Assembly (NCBI RefSeq): GCF_000974445.1
Contig: NZ_BBOJ01000005.1
Location: 62,001-126,000 of the forward strand
Reading direction: 5' to 3'
Length of the DNA: 64,000 nt
Origin: Lentzea aerocolonigenes
GTDB lineage: Bacteria > Actinomycetota > Actinomycetes > Mycobacteriales > Pseudonocardiaceae
Shown: positions 1-8,517 of the stretch, piece by piece
Layout: the number at the start of each line of letters is the position of its first letter
How positions within the stretch are numbered: position 1 is the stretch's first letter
Made by a program: the position numbers and the translations under genes
Notes under the pieces: generated by a model
The model's database searches: none
What the model saw: only the letters and a program-made list of their open reading frames with translations
What the model was told of the DNA's origin: nothing

Positions 1-1
1 A

Positions 2-367
2 GCGGGCGCGGCGGGATTCCTCTTCAAGAACAGCGAACCCGACGCGCTGGTGAACGCAGTCCGCGCCGTGGCAGCGGGCGAGGCGATCCTGTCGCCGTCC
101 GCGACCCGAGCGCTCGTCGACCACTTCACCGGCGCCGACTCGGAACGCCGCGACGCCGCGCGCAGCCGCATCAGCCTGCTCACTCGACGGGAGCAGGAAG
201 TGCTCGTGTACTTGGCGCAGGGCATGGCGAACGCACGCATCGCAAGGCTCATGTACCTCTCGGAGGGGGCGATCAAGGCCCACGTCAGCCGACTGCTGAC
301 GAAACTGCGGTGCGACAACCGCGTCCAGGCCGCTCTCATCGCACGCGACGCCGCCCTTCCCTGCTGA
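2..367 (+). CDS. LuxR/NarL-type response regulator, 5'-truncated by the window edge
   Basis: Only the C-terminal ~120 residues are present; the reading frame is already open at base 2 and ends at the TGA at 365-367. The first residues, AGAAGFLFKNSEPDALVNAV, look like the last strand and helix of a receiver domain, with the conserved Lys. The rest is a LuxR-type HTH (LTRREQEVLVYLAQGMANAR, then a recognition helix near GAIKAHVSRLL). It would bind DNA once phosphorylated by a histidine kinase that is probably encoded upstream, outside the window. The ATG at 50 is internal and is not the true start. Confidence 0.9.
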   Translation, partial: AGAAGFLFKNSEPDALVNAVRAVAAGEAILSPSATRALVDHFTGADSERRDAARSRISLLTRREQEVLVYLAQGMANARIARLMYLSEGAIKAHVSRLLTKLRCDNRVQAALIARDAALPC

Positions 368-438
368 ACTGACATTTCTGCAACGGCGTTGAAGTCAGAC
401 TAGCCACGGATTTTCGCGCGGCGAAGCAGGTCACCCGG

Positions 439-1368
439 TTGGCCCCGTCCATAGTGATGTCTCTTTCCCGCCAGCGTCTCGGCTGGACTCAAGGCATGCT
501 TGCCTTCATGCGGCTGGAGAAGTTCTCGGAACGCTTGCCCTTTCAAGCACCTCTGTGTCCCGACAACTTGTTCGGCCACCTCATCGCCACCGCCGTGCCA
601 GGCGTGGAGGAATGGCGCGACGGCGTCTACCGGCGCACCTTGCGGCTACCTGACGGATTCGGGATCGCGGCCCTGCAACCGTTCCCCGACCACATCGCGT
701 GCACAGTGGAACTCTCGGATCCTCGCGATTTGGCTAGTGCTCTAGACCTTTGTCGCTTCCTGCTGGACCTCGACACCGATCCTTCTTCGGTGGACGATGC
801 TTTGTCGGCCGATCCTCTTCTGGCACCACTAATTTCGACAGCGCCGGGCCGCCGAGTCCCGCGCACGGTGGACGGCGCGGAGTTCGCGATCCGTGCCGTG
901 CTGGGCCAACAGGTCTCGACGAAGGCCGCCCGAACCCACGCCGCCCGCCTGGTGTCGCGCCACGGCACCCCGGTGGGCGACCTGCACCTGTTCCCGCTGG
1001 ACTTCGACCCGGCCGACCTGGCGATGCCCGAGTCCCGCCGCCGCACGATGTCCGCGTTGCTGGAAGCACTTCAGTCCGGTTTGGACCTCTCACCTCACGC
1101 CGACCGCGCGGTCGCCCGCGAGTGGCTGGCGTCGCTGCCGGGGTTCGGGCCGTGGACTGTCGAATCGATTGCGATGCGTTCGCTGGGCGACCCGGACGCG
1201 TTCCTGCCCACCGATCTCGGGATCCGGCTGGCGGCCAAGGCGTTGGGGCTGCCTTCGACGCCGGCGGCGTTGGTGCGGCGTGCGGAGGCTTGGCGGCCTT
1301 GGCGGGCTTATGCGGTGCAGCACCTGTGGGCCACCGGTGATCACGAGGTGAATCGGATTCCGGCTTGA
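439..1368 (+). CDS. AlkA-like DNA-3-methyladenine glycosylase II
   Basis: Base-excision repair enzyme that removes alkylated purines. Counting from the TTG at 439, residues 33-115 fit the AlkA N-terminal domain (LPFQAPLCPDNLFGHLIATA). The HhH-GPD domain follows: AVLGQQVS at 153-160, the hairpin LPGFGPWT at 233-240, and the catalytic Asp in PTDLGIR at about 259. There is no Ada methyltransferase part, so this is a stand-alone glycosylase and not the Ada-AlkA fusion common in actinomycetes. Start is uncertain: TTG 439, ATG 457 and ATG 496 are all in frame, and conservation begins only after residue 30, so 496 is plausible. It stands alone between a response regulator and a convergent kinase gene. 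Confidence 0.88.
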   Translation: MAPSIVMSLSRQRLGWTQGMLAFMRLEKFSERLPFQAPLCPDNLFGHLIATAVPGVEEWRDGVYRRTLRLPDGFGIAALQPFPDHIACTVELSDPRDLASALDLCRFLLDLDTDPSSVDDALSADPLLAPLISTAPGRRVPRTVDGAEFAIRAVLGQQVSTKAARTHAARLVSRHGTPVGDLHLFPLDFDPADLAMPESRRRTMSALLEALQSGLDLSPHADRAVAREWLASLPGFGPWTVESIAMRSLGDPDAFLPTDLGIRLAAKALGLPSTPAALVRRAEAWRPWRAYAVQHLWATGDHEVNRIPA

Positions 1369-1473
1369 GCTGGGGGCGGGGGTTGCGCCGTTGGTGAGAA
1401 GTTGCGCAGCCGTCTGGTGCACCCCCACGCCCTTGAGGCTGGGTTGCCGGCTCAGGTCGGCGGCTCGCCTCTT

Positions 1474-1499
1474 CAGCGCTGTCTACAGTTTTAGCGCTG
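1474..1499. terminator. Possible terminator hairpin between convergent genes
   Basis: CAGCGCT at 1474-1480 pairs with AGCGCTG at 1493-1499, a 7-bp stem with a 12-nt loop. It lies in the 247-bp gap between alkA-like (ending 1368) and the kinase gene (ending 1616 on the minus strand). No clear T-tract follows. The rest of the gap (1369-1615) shows nothing else I can support. Confidence 0.4.
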
Positions 1500-1615
1500 G
1501 CCGTCATCCCAGTGCTGGCCGCCCTGACCTGGCCGCCCCGATCCGGCAGCTGCCTCCTCGGCCCGGCCGACCCCAACCTTGCCTTTCCGGTCCTACTTCC
1601 TTGGCCCGGCCACCC

Positions 1616-2497
1616 TCAGGAGGTGTCGAGCCGCCGCATCCGTTGCATGCTCGCGTACATCGCCGCCGCCGACCCGTCCCGCACGAACCCCGGCAGCGGC
1701 GGCGGATCTTGCGCGAACCTCTGCAGGTCGGCGAACACGTCGAGCGCCGACGCGGGGCGGTCGTCGGGGTCCTTGGCCAGCAACCGTTGCACCACCGGGT
1801 CGAGCGCGCCCGGCACCGGCCGCGGGGGTTCCTTGACGTGCTTGTCGAACACCGCGTAGGCCGTCGGGCCGGTGAAGAGTTGTTCGCCGGTCAGCATTTC
1901 GTGCAGCACGCAGCCCAGCGCGTACAGGTCGCTGCGCGGTTCGGCGGTGCCGCGCTGGATCTGTTCGGGAGCCATGTAGGACGGCGTTCCCAGGATCTGG
2001 CCCGCGCGGCTGAACGGGGCCACGTCGCTCTCCTTGAGCAGCGCGAGGCCGAAGTCCAGGACTTTCACGGCGCCGTCGGGGCACAGCATCAGGTTGGTGG
2101 GCTTGAGGTCGCGGTGGCAGATGCCGTGCTCGTGGGCCTCGGCGAGGACGGCGGCGGTTTGGGCGGCGATGTTCGCCGCCCGGGATTCGGGGAGCGGGCC
2201 GAACTCGCCCACCAGGTCGGCGATCGTCACGCCGTCCACGAACTGCATGACCTGGAACAGGCGCTGGTCGTACGTGCCGAAGTCGTACAGGACCGGGACG
2301 CCGGGATGCTCCAGCTTGGCCACGATCCTCGCCTCGCGCGCGAAGCGGTGCTGCACCTCCTCGTCGCTGCCTGGGAGGCGCAGGAGCTTCACCGCGACCC
2401 GTCGATCCAGGCGCAGGTCCCGGCCCTTGTGCACGGAACCCATGCCACCCCGCCCCAACGGCAGGTCGTCGATCTCGTAGCGGTCGGCGATCAGCAC
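1616..2497 (-). CDS. Soluble serine/threonine protein kinase (Hanks type)
   Basis: A complete eukaryotic-like kinase domain fills the 293-residue protein: glycine loop GRGGMGSV (15-22), catalytic Lys in VAVKLL (about 37), HRDLKPTN (128-135), DFG (148-150) and APEQ in the P+1 region (about 176-179). Nothing resembling a transmembrane helix, PASTA repeat or other sensor domain follows; after the kinase fold there are only ~30 residues. It is therefore cytoplasmic and much shorter than PknB-type kinases. It lies in tandem downstream of the DNA methylase gene (110-bp gap), with a PP2C phosphatase gene just beyond. That makes a kinase-methylase-phosphatase set; whether the three act together is inference. 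Confidence 0.92.
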   Translation of the reverse strand: MLIADRYEIDDLPLGRGGMGSVHKGRDLRLDRRVAVKLLRLPGSDEEVQHRFAREARIVAKLEHPGVPVLYDFGTYDQRLFQVMQFVDGVTIADLVGEFGPLPESRAANIAAQTAAVLAEAHEHGICHRDLKPTNLMLCPDGAVKVLDFGLALLKESDVAPFSRAGQILGTPSYMAPEQIQRGTAEPRSDLYALGCVLHEMLTGEQLFTGPTAYAVFDKHVKEPPRPVPGALDPVVQRLLAKDPDDRPASALDVFADLQRFAQDPPPLPGFVRDGSAAAMYASMQRMRRLDTS

Positions 2498-2606
2498 CCG
2501 CGAAGCCTAACCGCCGGTCCCTGGCCGCTGCCCCCGCGCGCTTCCTCGATAGCGAGGCGACCGTAACAGCGTTTCAGGACATCTCGAACGGGTGAATCTG
2601 CCCTGA

Positions 2607-3995
2607 TCACGCTGGTCGGATCTGTCCGCTCAGAAGCCCATTGTAGCCCAAACGAACCAGCGCGGCTGCTTCTTCCAGACCTGTCTCCAGCGCCTTGAGC
2701 TGGGCGAACGCCTGTCCGTACCGGCGCTGTTCCTGGATCGGCAGTGACGGCACCTGCGTCCGCCGGACGTCGAGGCGCGTCGAGCCGGTCGGGGTGCGGG
2801 CGAACGCCGCGCGCAGCACGCCCTCCAGGTAGTCGGGGTCGACCTTCAAGGGATTGATCTCGTACGTCGCGCCGGTGGGGGAGGTGACGACGTGCTTGCC
2901 GGGGGCGCTGCGGACCAGTTCGCCGATCGTCGTCATCGGCACGGTGGTCTGTTCTTGCAGCGGTGGCAACGAAGGCAGCGCGAACGCCGGTTGTGCCGCG
3001 AGGTAGGTCGAGACGTCGGTGCCGCTGTGCCGGGCCGGGCTGAGGTCGACGTCGTCGTCGAGCAGGTCGATGACCCGCGTGTTCGGCTCGATCGGGCCTG
3101 GGCGTTCCAGCAACGCGATGTGCTCGGGCGCGCGGCCGACCGGGTTGCGCAGCAGCCACAGGTCGCGGCCCGGCTGCACGGTCATCACGCCGCGCAGAGC
3201 GCCGGCCCGCAACAGGTTGCCGCGGATTCGCTTGCCCGGACGGCGGGAGGCGGCGGCCGACGGCAGCAGGACCGCGACCAGGCCGCCGGGCTTGGCCAGC
3301 GAAAGGCAGTGCTGCACCCAGGCCAGCTCCGGTTCGCCGCGCGGGGGGAGTCCGTAGGTCCACCGCGCGTCGCCGACGAGCTCCTCGTGACCCCACGTCC
3401 GGTCGTGCCACGGCGGGTCGCAGAGCACCGCGTCGGCGCGGTGGGTGATGCCGTTGTGCCGCAACGAGTCGCCGGTGAAGATCTGCGCACGGGGCATCCG
3501 GCGCCTGGCGATGACCGCCGACACCGGGTCCAGCTCCTGGCCGATCTTGTGCCTGCCTGCGGACGCCATCAGCAGCGAACCCGTGCCGCACGCCGGATCG
3601 ATCACCGTGTCGCCGTCGGTCGTGGCCAGGACGACGTCGACGACCTCGGGCGGGGTGGGGTTGAGCAGCCGTGAGTGCGCTTCGAGGTAGCGCTCGTGCA
3701 GGAACTCGAAGGTCGCGGGATCGGCGTCGACCGCGGCCAGCGCCTCGCCGAGCTTCAGGTCGTCCACGGTCCGGAGCTGGGTCCAGAGGCGTTCGGCGGG
3801 AGAGACGCGGAACGGCTTGCCGTTGCGCCGAAGCCATGCCTCCACGTCGCGCAGCAGGTACAACGGACTGGAGGCCGTCCCGCCGACCGGCGACGGGAAG
3901 TCCTCGAACCGCCGCCGCCAGTTCGACACGGCTGCCCGCCCCACGTCTGCGAGGCGCGCTATGTCACCGGCGTTGACCGTCTCATCCATGTTCAC
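2607..3995 (-). CDS. N6-adenine DNA methylase with N-terminal HTH
   Basis: 462 residues. Residues 8-60 form a DNA-binding HTH (DIARLADVGRAAVSNWRRRF) like a MerR/excisionase winged helix. The methyltransferase core has SAM motif I, DPACGTGSLL (133-142), and a catalytic motif IV CDPPW (192-196) in place of the usual NPPY/F. The last ~90 residues (SLPIQEQRRYGQAFAQLKAL, then a helix) resemble the spacer helices of type I specificity subunits. No HsdR or restriction endonuclease gene is nearby, so as a restriction enzyme it would be an orphan. Starts: GTG 3995 or ATG 3989. The start codon lies inside a TTCACAA half-site that belongs to an operator array shared with the divergent phosphatase gene, suggesting autoregulation by its own HTH (inference). 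Confidence 0.88.
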   Translation of the reverse strand: MNMDETVNAGDIARLADVGRAAVSNWRRRFEDFPSPVGGTASSPLYLLRDVEAWLRRNGKPFRVSPAERLWTQLRTVDDLKLGEALAAVDADPATFEFLHERYLEAHSRLLNPTPPEVVDVVLATTDGDTVIDPACGTGSLLMASAGRHKIGQELDPVSAVIARRRMPRAQIFTGDSLRHNGITHRADAVLCDPPWHDRTWGHEELVGDARWTYGLPPRGEPELAWVQHCLSLAKPGGLVAVLLPSAAASRRPGKRIRGNLLRAGALRGVMTVQPGRDLWLLRNPVGRAPEHIALLERPGPIEPNTRVIDLLDDDVDLSPARHSGTDVSTYLAAQPAFALPSLPPLQEQTTVPMTTIGELVRSAPGKHVVTSPTGATYEINPLKVDPDYLEGVLRAAFARTPTGSTRLDVRRTQVPSLPIQEQRRYGQAFAQLKALETGLEEAAALVRLGYNGLLSGQIRPA

Positions 3996-4025
3996 AACCG
4001 TATTGCTTGTGAAGTGAGTTCACAA
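3991..4025. promoter_or_regulatory. Divergent operator with three TTGTGAA half-sites
   Basis: TTCACAA at 3991-3997, TTGTGAA at 4007-4013 and TTCACAA at 4019-4025. The last two form a perfect 7-bp inverted repeat around GTGAG; the first two form another around a 9-nt spacer. All three lie in the 46-bp gap between the methylase and PP2C starts and cover both likely promoters. The likely binder is the HTH of the adjacent methylase, but that is inference. Confidence 0.7.
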
Positions 4026-4041
4026 CTGATGTACTGGAGGC

Positions 4042-4737
4042 ATGACACACGAGCTGCGCATCGCCGTGGCGACCGATCCGGGGCTCGTCCGCGAGCACAA
4101 CGAGGATTCGGTCTACGTCCGGCCGGACCTGCAGGCCGTGGCCGACGGCATGGGCGGCCACGAGTACGGCGAGCTCGCCAGTGCGATCGCGGTGGACGTC
4201 CTGGCGGCGTGGCAGGGCGACCTCGGACCCGCGGTCACCGAGATCGCGCGCAGGCTCGACGCCGAGACCCCGCAGGGCACCGGCACCACGCTCACCGCGA
4301 TGCGCTGGGAGGGCCTCGCGTTCCAGCTCGCTCACATCGGCGACTCCCGCGCGTACGTGCTCAGGGAGGGCGAGCTCCGCCAGATCTCCCACGACCACAC
4401 CATGGTGCAGGCCCTCGTCGACGCCGGCCGGATGACGCCGGAGGAGGCCGCGAACCACCCCCGCCGCGCCTACGTGCTCAGGGCGCTCCAGTCCGGCAGC
4501 TCGCACGACCCGGACCTGTCGTGGCACCAGGCCAAGATCGAGGACCGCTACCTGCTGTGCAGCGACGGCCTCACGGACTACGCGGACATCGAGGACGTCC
4601 ACGAGATCCTGCTGTCCACACAGGACGGTACGGAGGCGGCCTGGCAGCTGATCGCGCTCGCCAACGGCAACGGCGGCCCCGACAACATCACGTGCGTGAT
4701 CACCGACGTCGTCAAGAAGAAGTGGTGGCAGCGCTAG
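4042..4737 (+). CDS. PP2C-family serine/threonine phosphatase
   Basis: 231-residue soluble PP2C (PPM) phosphatase, metal dependent. Motifs in order: REHNEDS near residue 18, ADGMGGHEYGE (metal-binding Asp and Gly), GTGTTL, HIGDSRAYV, CSDGLTD and GGPDNITCV at the C-terminus. The basic tail KKKWWQR has no membrane segment, unlike PstP. ATG 4042 is preceded by TGGAGG at proper spacing. It is divergent from the DNA methylase and close to a Ser/Thr kinase, so the natural guess is that it reverses that kinase's phosphorylation. The promoter overlaps the TTGTGAA array. Confidence 0.93.
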   Translation: MTHELRIAVATDPGLVREHNEDSVYVRPDLQAVADGMGGHEYGELASAIAVDVLAAWQGDLGPAVTEIARRLDAETPQGTGTTLTAMRWEGLAFQLAHIGDSRAYVLREGELRQISHDHTMVQALVDAGRMTPEEAANHPRRAYVLRALQSGSSHDPDLSWHQAKIEDRYLLCSDGLTDYADIEDVHEILLSTQDGTEAAWQLIALANGNGGPDNITCVITDVVKKKWWQR

Positions 4738-4746
4738 AGATGGGAA

Positions 4747-4775
4747 CGGTCCCCGGCACGACGTGCCGGGGACCG
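4747..4775. terminator. Strong bidirectional terminator hairpin
   Basis: CGGTCCCCGGCAC (4747-4759) and GTGCCGGGGACCG (4763-4775) form a perfect 13-bp stem with a 3-nt loop. It lies between the convergent PP2C (ends 4737) and aminopeptidase (ends 4792) genes. Position and symmetry fit termination in both directions. Confidence 0.85.
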
Positions 4776-4791
4776 CAGCTTCAACAGGGTG

Positions 4792-6564
4792 TTACAGGTT
4801 GGCCGGCATGCCCGACTCGTCGGCAGCCGCCGTCGAGGAACCGCTGAGCAGGTCCTTGACGATCTTGTTGGCCTCCTTGACGGCCGGCGTGATCATCTTG
4901 ATCTTGATCTTGCCGTTGGTGAGCTTGCCGCCGACGTCGAACGTCTTGTCCTCACCGGGCAGCGGGAGCCCCTGGCAACCGGTGAACTGCTTGCGCGGGG
5001 TCGCACCGGTCTGGAAGTAGAACGTGATCGGGTCGTCGACGCAGTCCGTGTTGTACGGGAACAGGCCGTGCGAGCCCTCGTTGTCGACGCTGATCATCTT
5101 GGCGTTCGGCAGGGCCTTGGCCGTCGCGAGACCACCCTCGTACGCGGTGGCGGCGTCGAGTTCGCTCTGCGCGACCAGCAGACGCGGGAACGTCTTCTTG
5201 TCCGGCTTCGGCATCGAGTTCTTGGTCGGCCAGTAGGCGCACAGCGGCGTGTCCATGAACGGCGCGATGAACGGCGCGTTCACGGTCAGGTCGGCCAGCC
5301 AGTACTTCCAGTAGTGCAGGTTCTGGTTCCACTGACCGTCCTGGCAGCGGATGGCCTCGAACGTGGCGTCCCAGGTCTCGACCTCGGCCGCGGCGGTCGT
5401 GGACTTCACCGCGACGCGCTCCTTCTTGGCGATCGCGGCGAGCGCGTTCTGCTTGCCCTTGGCGATGAACGCCTTGTTCTCGTCCGTCAGGCCCGGCGTC
5501 GCGAGCATCTTCGAGACGAGCAGCTCGACCTTCTCCGAGTCCGTGCCGGCGGCGGCGGAGTCACCGATCACCGCGGACACCGCGGAGGCGGCGGTCGGGT
5601 ACTGGGTGGTGTCGTACATGGCCGGGATCACGAACCACGCGACGAACAGCTGGCCGAGGAACTCACGGGTGCCGCCGGCCTTCTCCCACTTGCGGCGGAT
5701 CTCCATCGGGTCGGTGCCCTGCGCGTACTTGGCGTCGTTGCGCGCCATGTACGGCAGCAGCGCCTCCTGGAACTGGCGGTCGCGGGTGCGCGGCTGCAGG
5801 TCCCACGTGTTCTCCAGCGTCGACTGCGAGGCGTCGACGGCCGAGTCGAGCAGCATCCGGTGGACCTTGCCGGGGAACGTGGCGGCGTACCAGGTGCCGA
5901 GCCACGTGCCGTAGGAGTAGCCGATGTACGAGGTCTTCTTCTCGCCGAGCAGGACGCGGATGAAGTCCATGTCGTACGTGGTCTGCTCGGTCGTGATGAA
6001 CGGCGTGAGCGGGTTCTCGAGGCAGCCCTTGACCTTCGCCCTGTTCAGCACGTCGGGGTCGGTGCTGCTCGGGACGGTGTAGCTGCACGTGAGCGGCGTG
6101 GAGAGGCCGACACCGCGCGGGTCGAAGCCGATGAAGTCGTACTGGCCGGCGAGCACCGGGGCGCGCAGGGCCATCGCCGCACCCCACGGCAGGCCGGAGC
6201 CGCCGGGGCCACCGGGGTTGACCAGCGCGATGCCCTGGCGGCTGGTGCCCTTGTAGGCGGTCTCGGTCTTGGAGACGCGGATGCCGATCGTGTTGCCGTC
6301 GGCCGGGTTGTGCCAGTCGCGCGGCACCTGGACGGTGGCGCAGGCCAGGCCCTTGACGGTCTTGAACTTCTTGACGGTCTCCTCGGCCACGCCGGGGAAG
6401 GTGCACTCTTCCCACTTGACGGTCTGGGTGGCCAGGGCGCCCGCGAGCGCCTGCGTGTCCGGGTCCTGCTTCGCCGCCGCGTTCGCCGTCGGCGTCAGCA
6501 CGACGCTGGTGGCGATCAACACCCCTGTCACCGCGGCGATGCCGCCTCTGAAGTACTGCCTCAC
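4792..6564 (-). CDS. Secreted tripeptidyl aminopeptidase (alpha/beta hydrolase, TAP-like)
   Basis: 590 residues from GTG 6564, preceded by AGGAAGGG. A signal peptide follows (RQYFRGGIAAVTGVLIATS ... TANAA). The hydrolase fold shows the oxyanion region NPGGPGGSG, nucleophile elbow GYSYG, catalytic Asp in SELDAATAYEGG and catalytic His in NEGSHGLFPYNTDCVDD within a TAP-like C-terminal domain. This is the SlpD/SlpE/Tap type of serine peptidase, which releases tripeptides from protein N-termini outside the cell. The frame stays open upstream to 6693, but that part lacks signal-peptide character and is probably leader. A LuxR-type HTH regulator lies immediately upstream on the same strand. Confidence 0.92.
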   Translation of the reverse strand: MRQYFRGGIAAVTGVLIATSVVLTPTANAAAKQDPDTQALAGALATQTVKWEECTFPGVAEETVKKFKTVKGLACATVQVPRDWHNPADGNTIGIRVSKTETAYKGTSRQGIALVNPGGPGGSGLPWGAAMALRAPVLAGQYDFIGFDPRGVGLSTPLTCSYTVPSSTDPDVLNRAKVKGCLENPLTPFITTEQTTYDMDFIRVLLGEKKTSYIGYSYGTWLGTWYAATFPGKVHRMLLDSAVDASQSTLENTWDLQPRTRDRQFQEALLPYMARNDAKYAQGTDPMEIRRKWEKAGGTREFLGQLFVAWFVIPAMYDTTQYPTAASAVSAVIGDSAAAGTDSEKVELLVSKMLATPGLTDENKAFIAKGKQNALAAIAKKERVAVKSTTAAAEVETWDATFEAIRCQDGQWNQNLHYWKYWLADLTVNAPFIAPFMDTPLCAYWPTKNSMPKPDKKTFPRLLVAQSELDAATAYEGGLATAKALPNAKMISVDNEGSHGLFPYNTDCVDDPITFYFQTGATPRKQFTGCQGLPLPGEDKTFDVGGKLTNGKIKIKMITPAVKEANKIVKDLLSGSSTAAADESGMPANL

Positions 6565-6694
6565 GGTGGATCCCTTCCTGCCCCCGACACGGCTGGGTTC
6601 AGCCGTGCCTTCAGAAGGTGAGGAAGGGACAAGAACGTTTTTGACACTCGCGGGTGATGGCAGAAAGTCGCCATGTCTGGAAACTGTCACCAAA

Positions 6695-6718
6695 GGTGTT
6701 CACAGAGTGATGAACACC
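6695..6718. repeat. 8-bp inverted repeat, terminator or operator
   Basis: GGTGTTCA (6695-6702) and TGAACACC (6711-6718) with an 8-nt spacer. It lies 24 bases past the stop of the HTH regulator gene and about 130 bases upstream of the aminopeptidase start, so it could terminate the first or be an operator for the second. There is no strong T-run. Confidence 0.5.
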
Positions 6719-6741
6719 CAAGCGTTCGTGACCTTGCGTGA

Positions 6742-7632
6742 CTAGAGCCAACCTCGCCGTGATGCCTGCACGCCGAGCTGGAACCGCGTCTGGGCGCCCA
6801 GCAACTGCTGGAGCCGGCTCACCCTCCGGTGCACCGTCCGTTCGCTGACGCCGAGCTCGCGGGCGATCGACTCGTCCGTCAGACCCGCGCTGAGCAGCGC
6901 CATCAGGCGCCGCGTCGCAGTCGTCGGCTCTTCCCTGGTGTCTTCCTGGCTGCCCGGCGTGATCGACACCGCCATCCGCCAGAACGCCTCGAACAACTCG
7001 ACGAGCGCGCTCAGCAGCACGGACGGGTGAATCAGCAGCGCCACGACGTTCCCGCCGGTGACCGTCGGCACCGCGATCAGGGCCCGGTCCGAGTCGGCGA
7101 TCACGAGCTTGAGCGGCACGCCGGGAAACGCCCGCGCCTGCTCGCCCGCCGCGATGCTCTCCTGCACCGACGCGAATCCTTGAGCTGTCTGCAACAACGC
7201 CGACTCGTACACGACCCGGTACGCGACACCGCGGGCCAGCGCGGGAGGTTGCGCGGGACTCGCCTCCGGCTGCGGGCTGAGGTAGGAACCGGGATCCAGC
7301 GCCCGGACCTCCGTCTTGGCCTGGCTCTGCATCTCCTCGAACGCGCTGATCACCTCGCCGGCGTCCTTGAGGACCTCGACGAAGTCGACCTCCTTCGCGC
7401 CGCGCTCGGCGTACGCGGCGGCCAGGACCTCGGCTGTCTCCCTGGCCCGGACGGCCGCGGCCTCGTGACTCGACGCGATCGCGGCCAGCGCCGACCGCGG
7501 AGGACGCACGTCGTTGTTCCTGACCAGTCCCAGACGTTCGAGCTCGTCGTGCGCCGCGCCGGGCTCCGCGTGGTCACCGCGCAACATCGCCAGGTACAAC
7601 TTCTCGGCTTCCGGCGACAACCCCTCGTGCAC
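6742..7632 (-). CDS. LuxR-type HTH regulator with TrmB-like N-terminus
   Basis: 296 residues. The C-terminal ~60 residues are a LuxR-type HTH (LMALLSAGLTDESIARELGV, then SERTVHRRVSRLQQLLGAQT). The N-terminal ~60 residues (EKLYLAMLRG ... HDELERLGLV) look like the degenerate winged helix of TrmB-like proteins. The middle resembles the effector/PLD-like region of that actinomycete family, with a helical segment around residues 60-115. There is no receiver domain. The ligand is unknown. It is upstream of, and co-directional with, the secreted aminopeptidase gene, which may be its target. Confidence 0.75.
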   Translation of the reverse strand: MHEGLSPEAEKLYLAMLRGDHAEPGAAHDELERLGLVRNNDVRPPRSALAAIASSHEAAAVRARETAEVLAAAYAERGAKEVDFVEVLKDAGEVISAFEEMQSQAKTEVRALDPGSYLSPQPEASPAQPPALARGVAYRVVYESALLQTAQGFASVQESIAAGEQARAFPGVPLKLVIADSDRALIAVPTVTGGNVVALLIHPSVLLSALVELFEAFWRMAVSITPGSQEDTREEPTTATRRLMALLSAGLTDESIARELGVSERTVHRRVSRLQQLLGAQTRFQLGVQASRRGWL

Positions 7633-7690
7633 CCGACTCCCCTCGGTGGCTCTGAACCGAAGGTACCTGCCCGAACAGGTGGAACAGCCG

Positions 7691-8506
7691 TTAGGCGAAC
7701 CGGCGCAGCGCCCCGAGGAACATCGCGTCGAACGCCCGGTCCGACAACACCCTGCGGGCGAACAGGATCGGCCGCGCCCCGAAGCCCGCGGCGTACCGCG
7801 TGCGAGGCCGGCGAGCCTGTGCCGCCTTCACGATGACGTCCGCGATGACCTTCGGCTCGCTGCCGCGCTCGGCCTGCGAGAAGAGCCCGGACAACTGCCG
7901 CACCTGCTCCTTGTAGGCGCCGCCGCCGGACGTCTTCTGCATGTTCTCGACGGCGATTCCGCCCCACTCGGTCTTGATCCCACCGGGCTGGATCACCACG
8001 ACGTCGATCCCGAACGGCTTCAGCTCCAGGCGCAACGAGTCGCTCAGACCTTCGACCGCGAACTTCGTCGAGTGGTACCAGGCACCCAGCGGTTCGTAGA
8101 TCCGTCCGCCGATCGACGACACGTTCACGATCCGCCCGCTCCGCTGCTCCCTCATGTGCGGCGCGACGAGCTGCACGAGCCGGGCGAGCCCGAACACGTT
8201 GACCTCGAACTGGTACTTCGCCTCGTCGAGCGGCACGTCCTCGACGGCGCCGTACGAGCCGTACCCGGCGTTGTTGACGAGCACGTCGATGCGGCCGGTC
8301 TCAGCGATGATCTTCTTGACGCCCTCGACCATCGACTCGTCGTTGGTGACGTCCATCGCGAGCACCCGGATGCCCTGGGCGGCCAGGCCTTCCATCCGTT
8401 GCACCCGGCGGGCTGCCGCGTAGACGGTGTAGCCCGCTTTGTGCAGCTCGAGCGCCGTGGACTCGCCGATGCCCGACGAGGCACCCGTGACCAGTGCGAC
8501 CTTCAT
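7691..8506 (-). CDS. Short-chain dehydrogenase/reductase (SDR)
   Basis: 271-residue classical SDR. Visible motifs: TGASSGIGE (cofactor loop), NNAGYGSYG, the catalytic Ser in VSSIGG and the YxxxK pair in YHSTKFAVEG, followed by PGGIKTEWG. An Arg-rich stretch after the second strand (AARRVQRM) suggests NADPH preference. The substrate cannot be read from sequence. ATG 8506 has AGGAG upstream. The gene diverges from a TetR regulator, and one of two matching palindromes (8518-8533) sits directly at its promoter, so it is very likely the repressor's target. Confidence 0.9.
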   Translation of the reverse strand: MKVALVTGASSGIGESTALELHKAGYTVYAAARRVQRMEGLAAQGIRVLAMDVTNDESMVEGVKKIIAETGRIDVLVNNAGYGSYGAVEDVPLDEAKYQFEVNVFGLARLVQLVAPHMREQRSGRIVNVSSIGGRIYEPLGAWYHSTKFAVEGLSDSLRLELKPFGIDVVVIQPGGIKTEWGGIAVENMQKTSGGGAYKEQVRQLSGLFSQAERGSEPKVIADVIVKAAQARRPRTRYAAGFGARPILFARRVLSDRAFDAMFLGALRRFA

Positions 8507-8517
8507 GACCCGCTCCT

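Noticed and set aside
1616-4737. A complete Pgl or BREX defence locus
   Set aside because: No pglZ/brxZ, pglY/brxC or pglX-sized methylase is present; only the kinase/methylase/phosphatase theme is shared.
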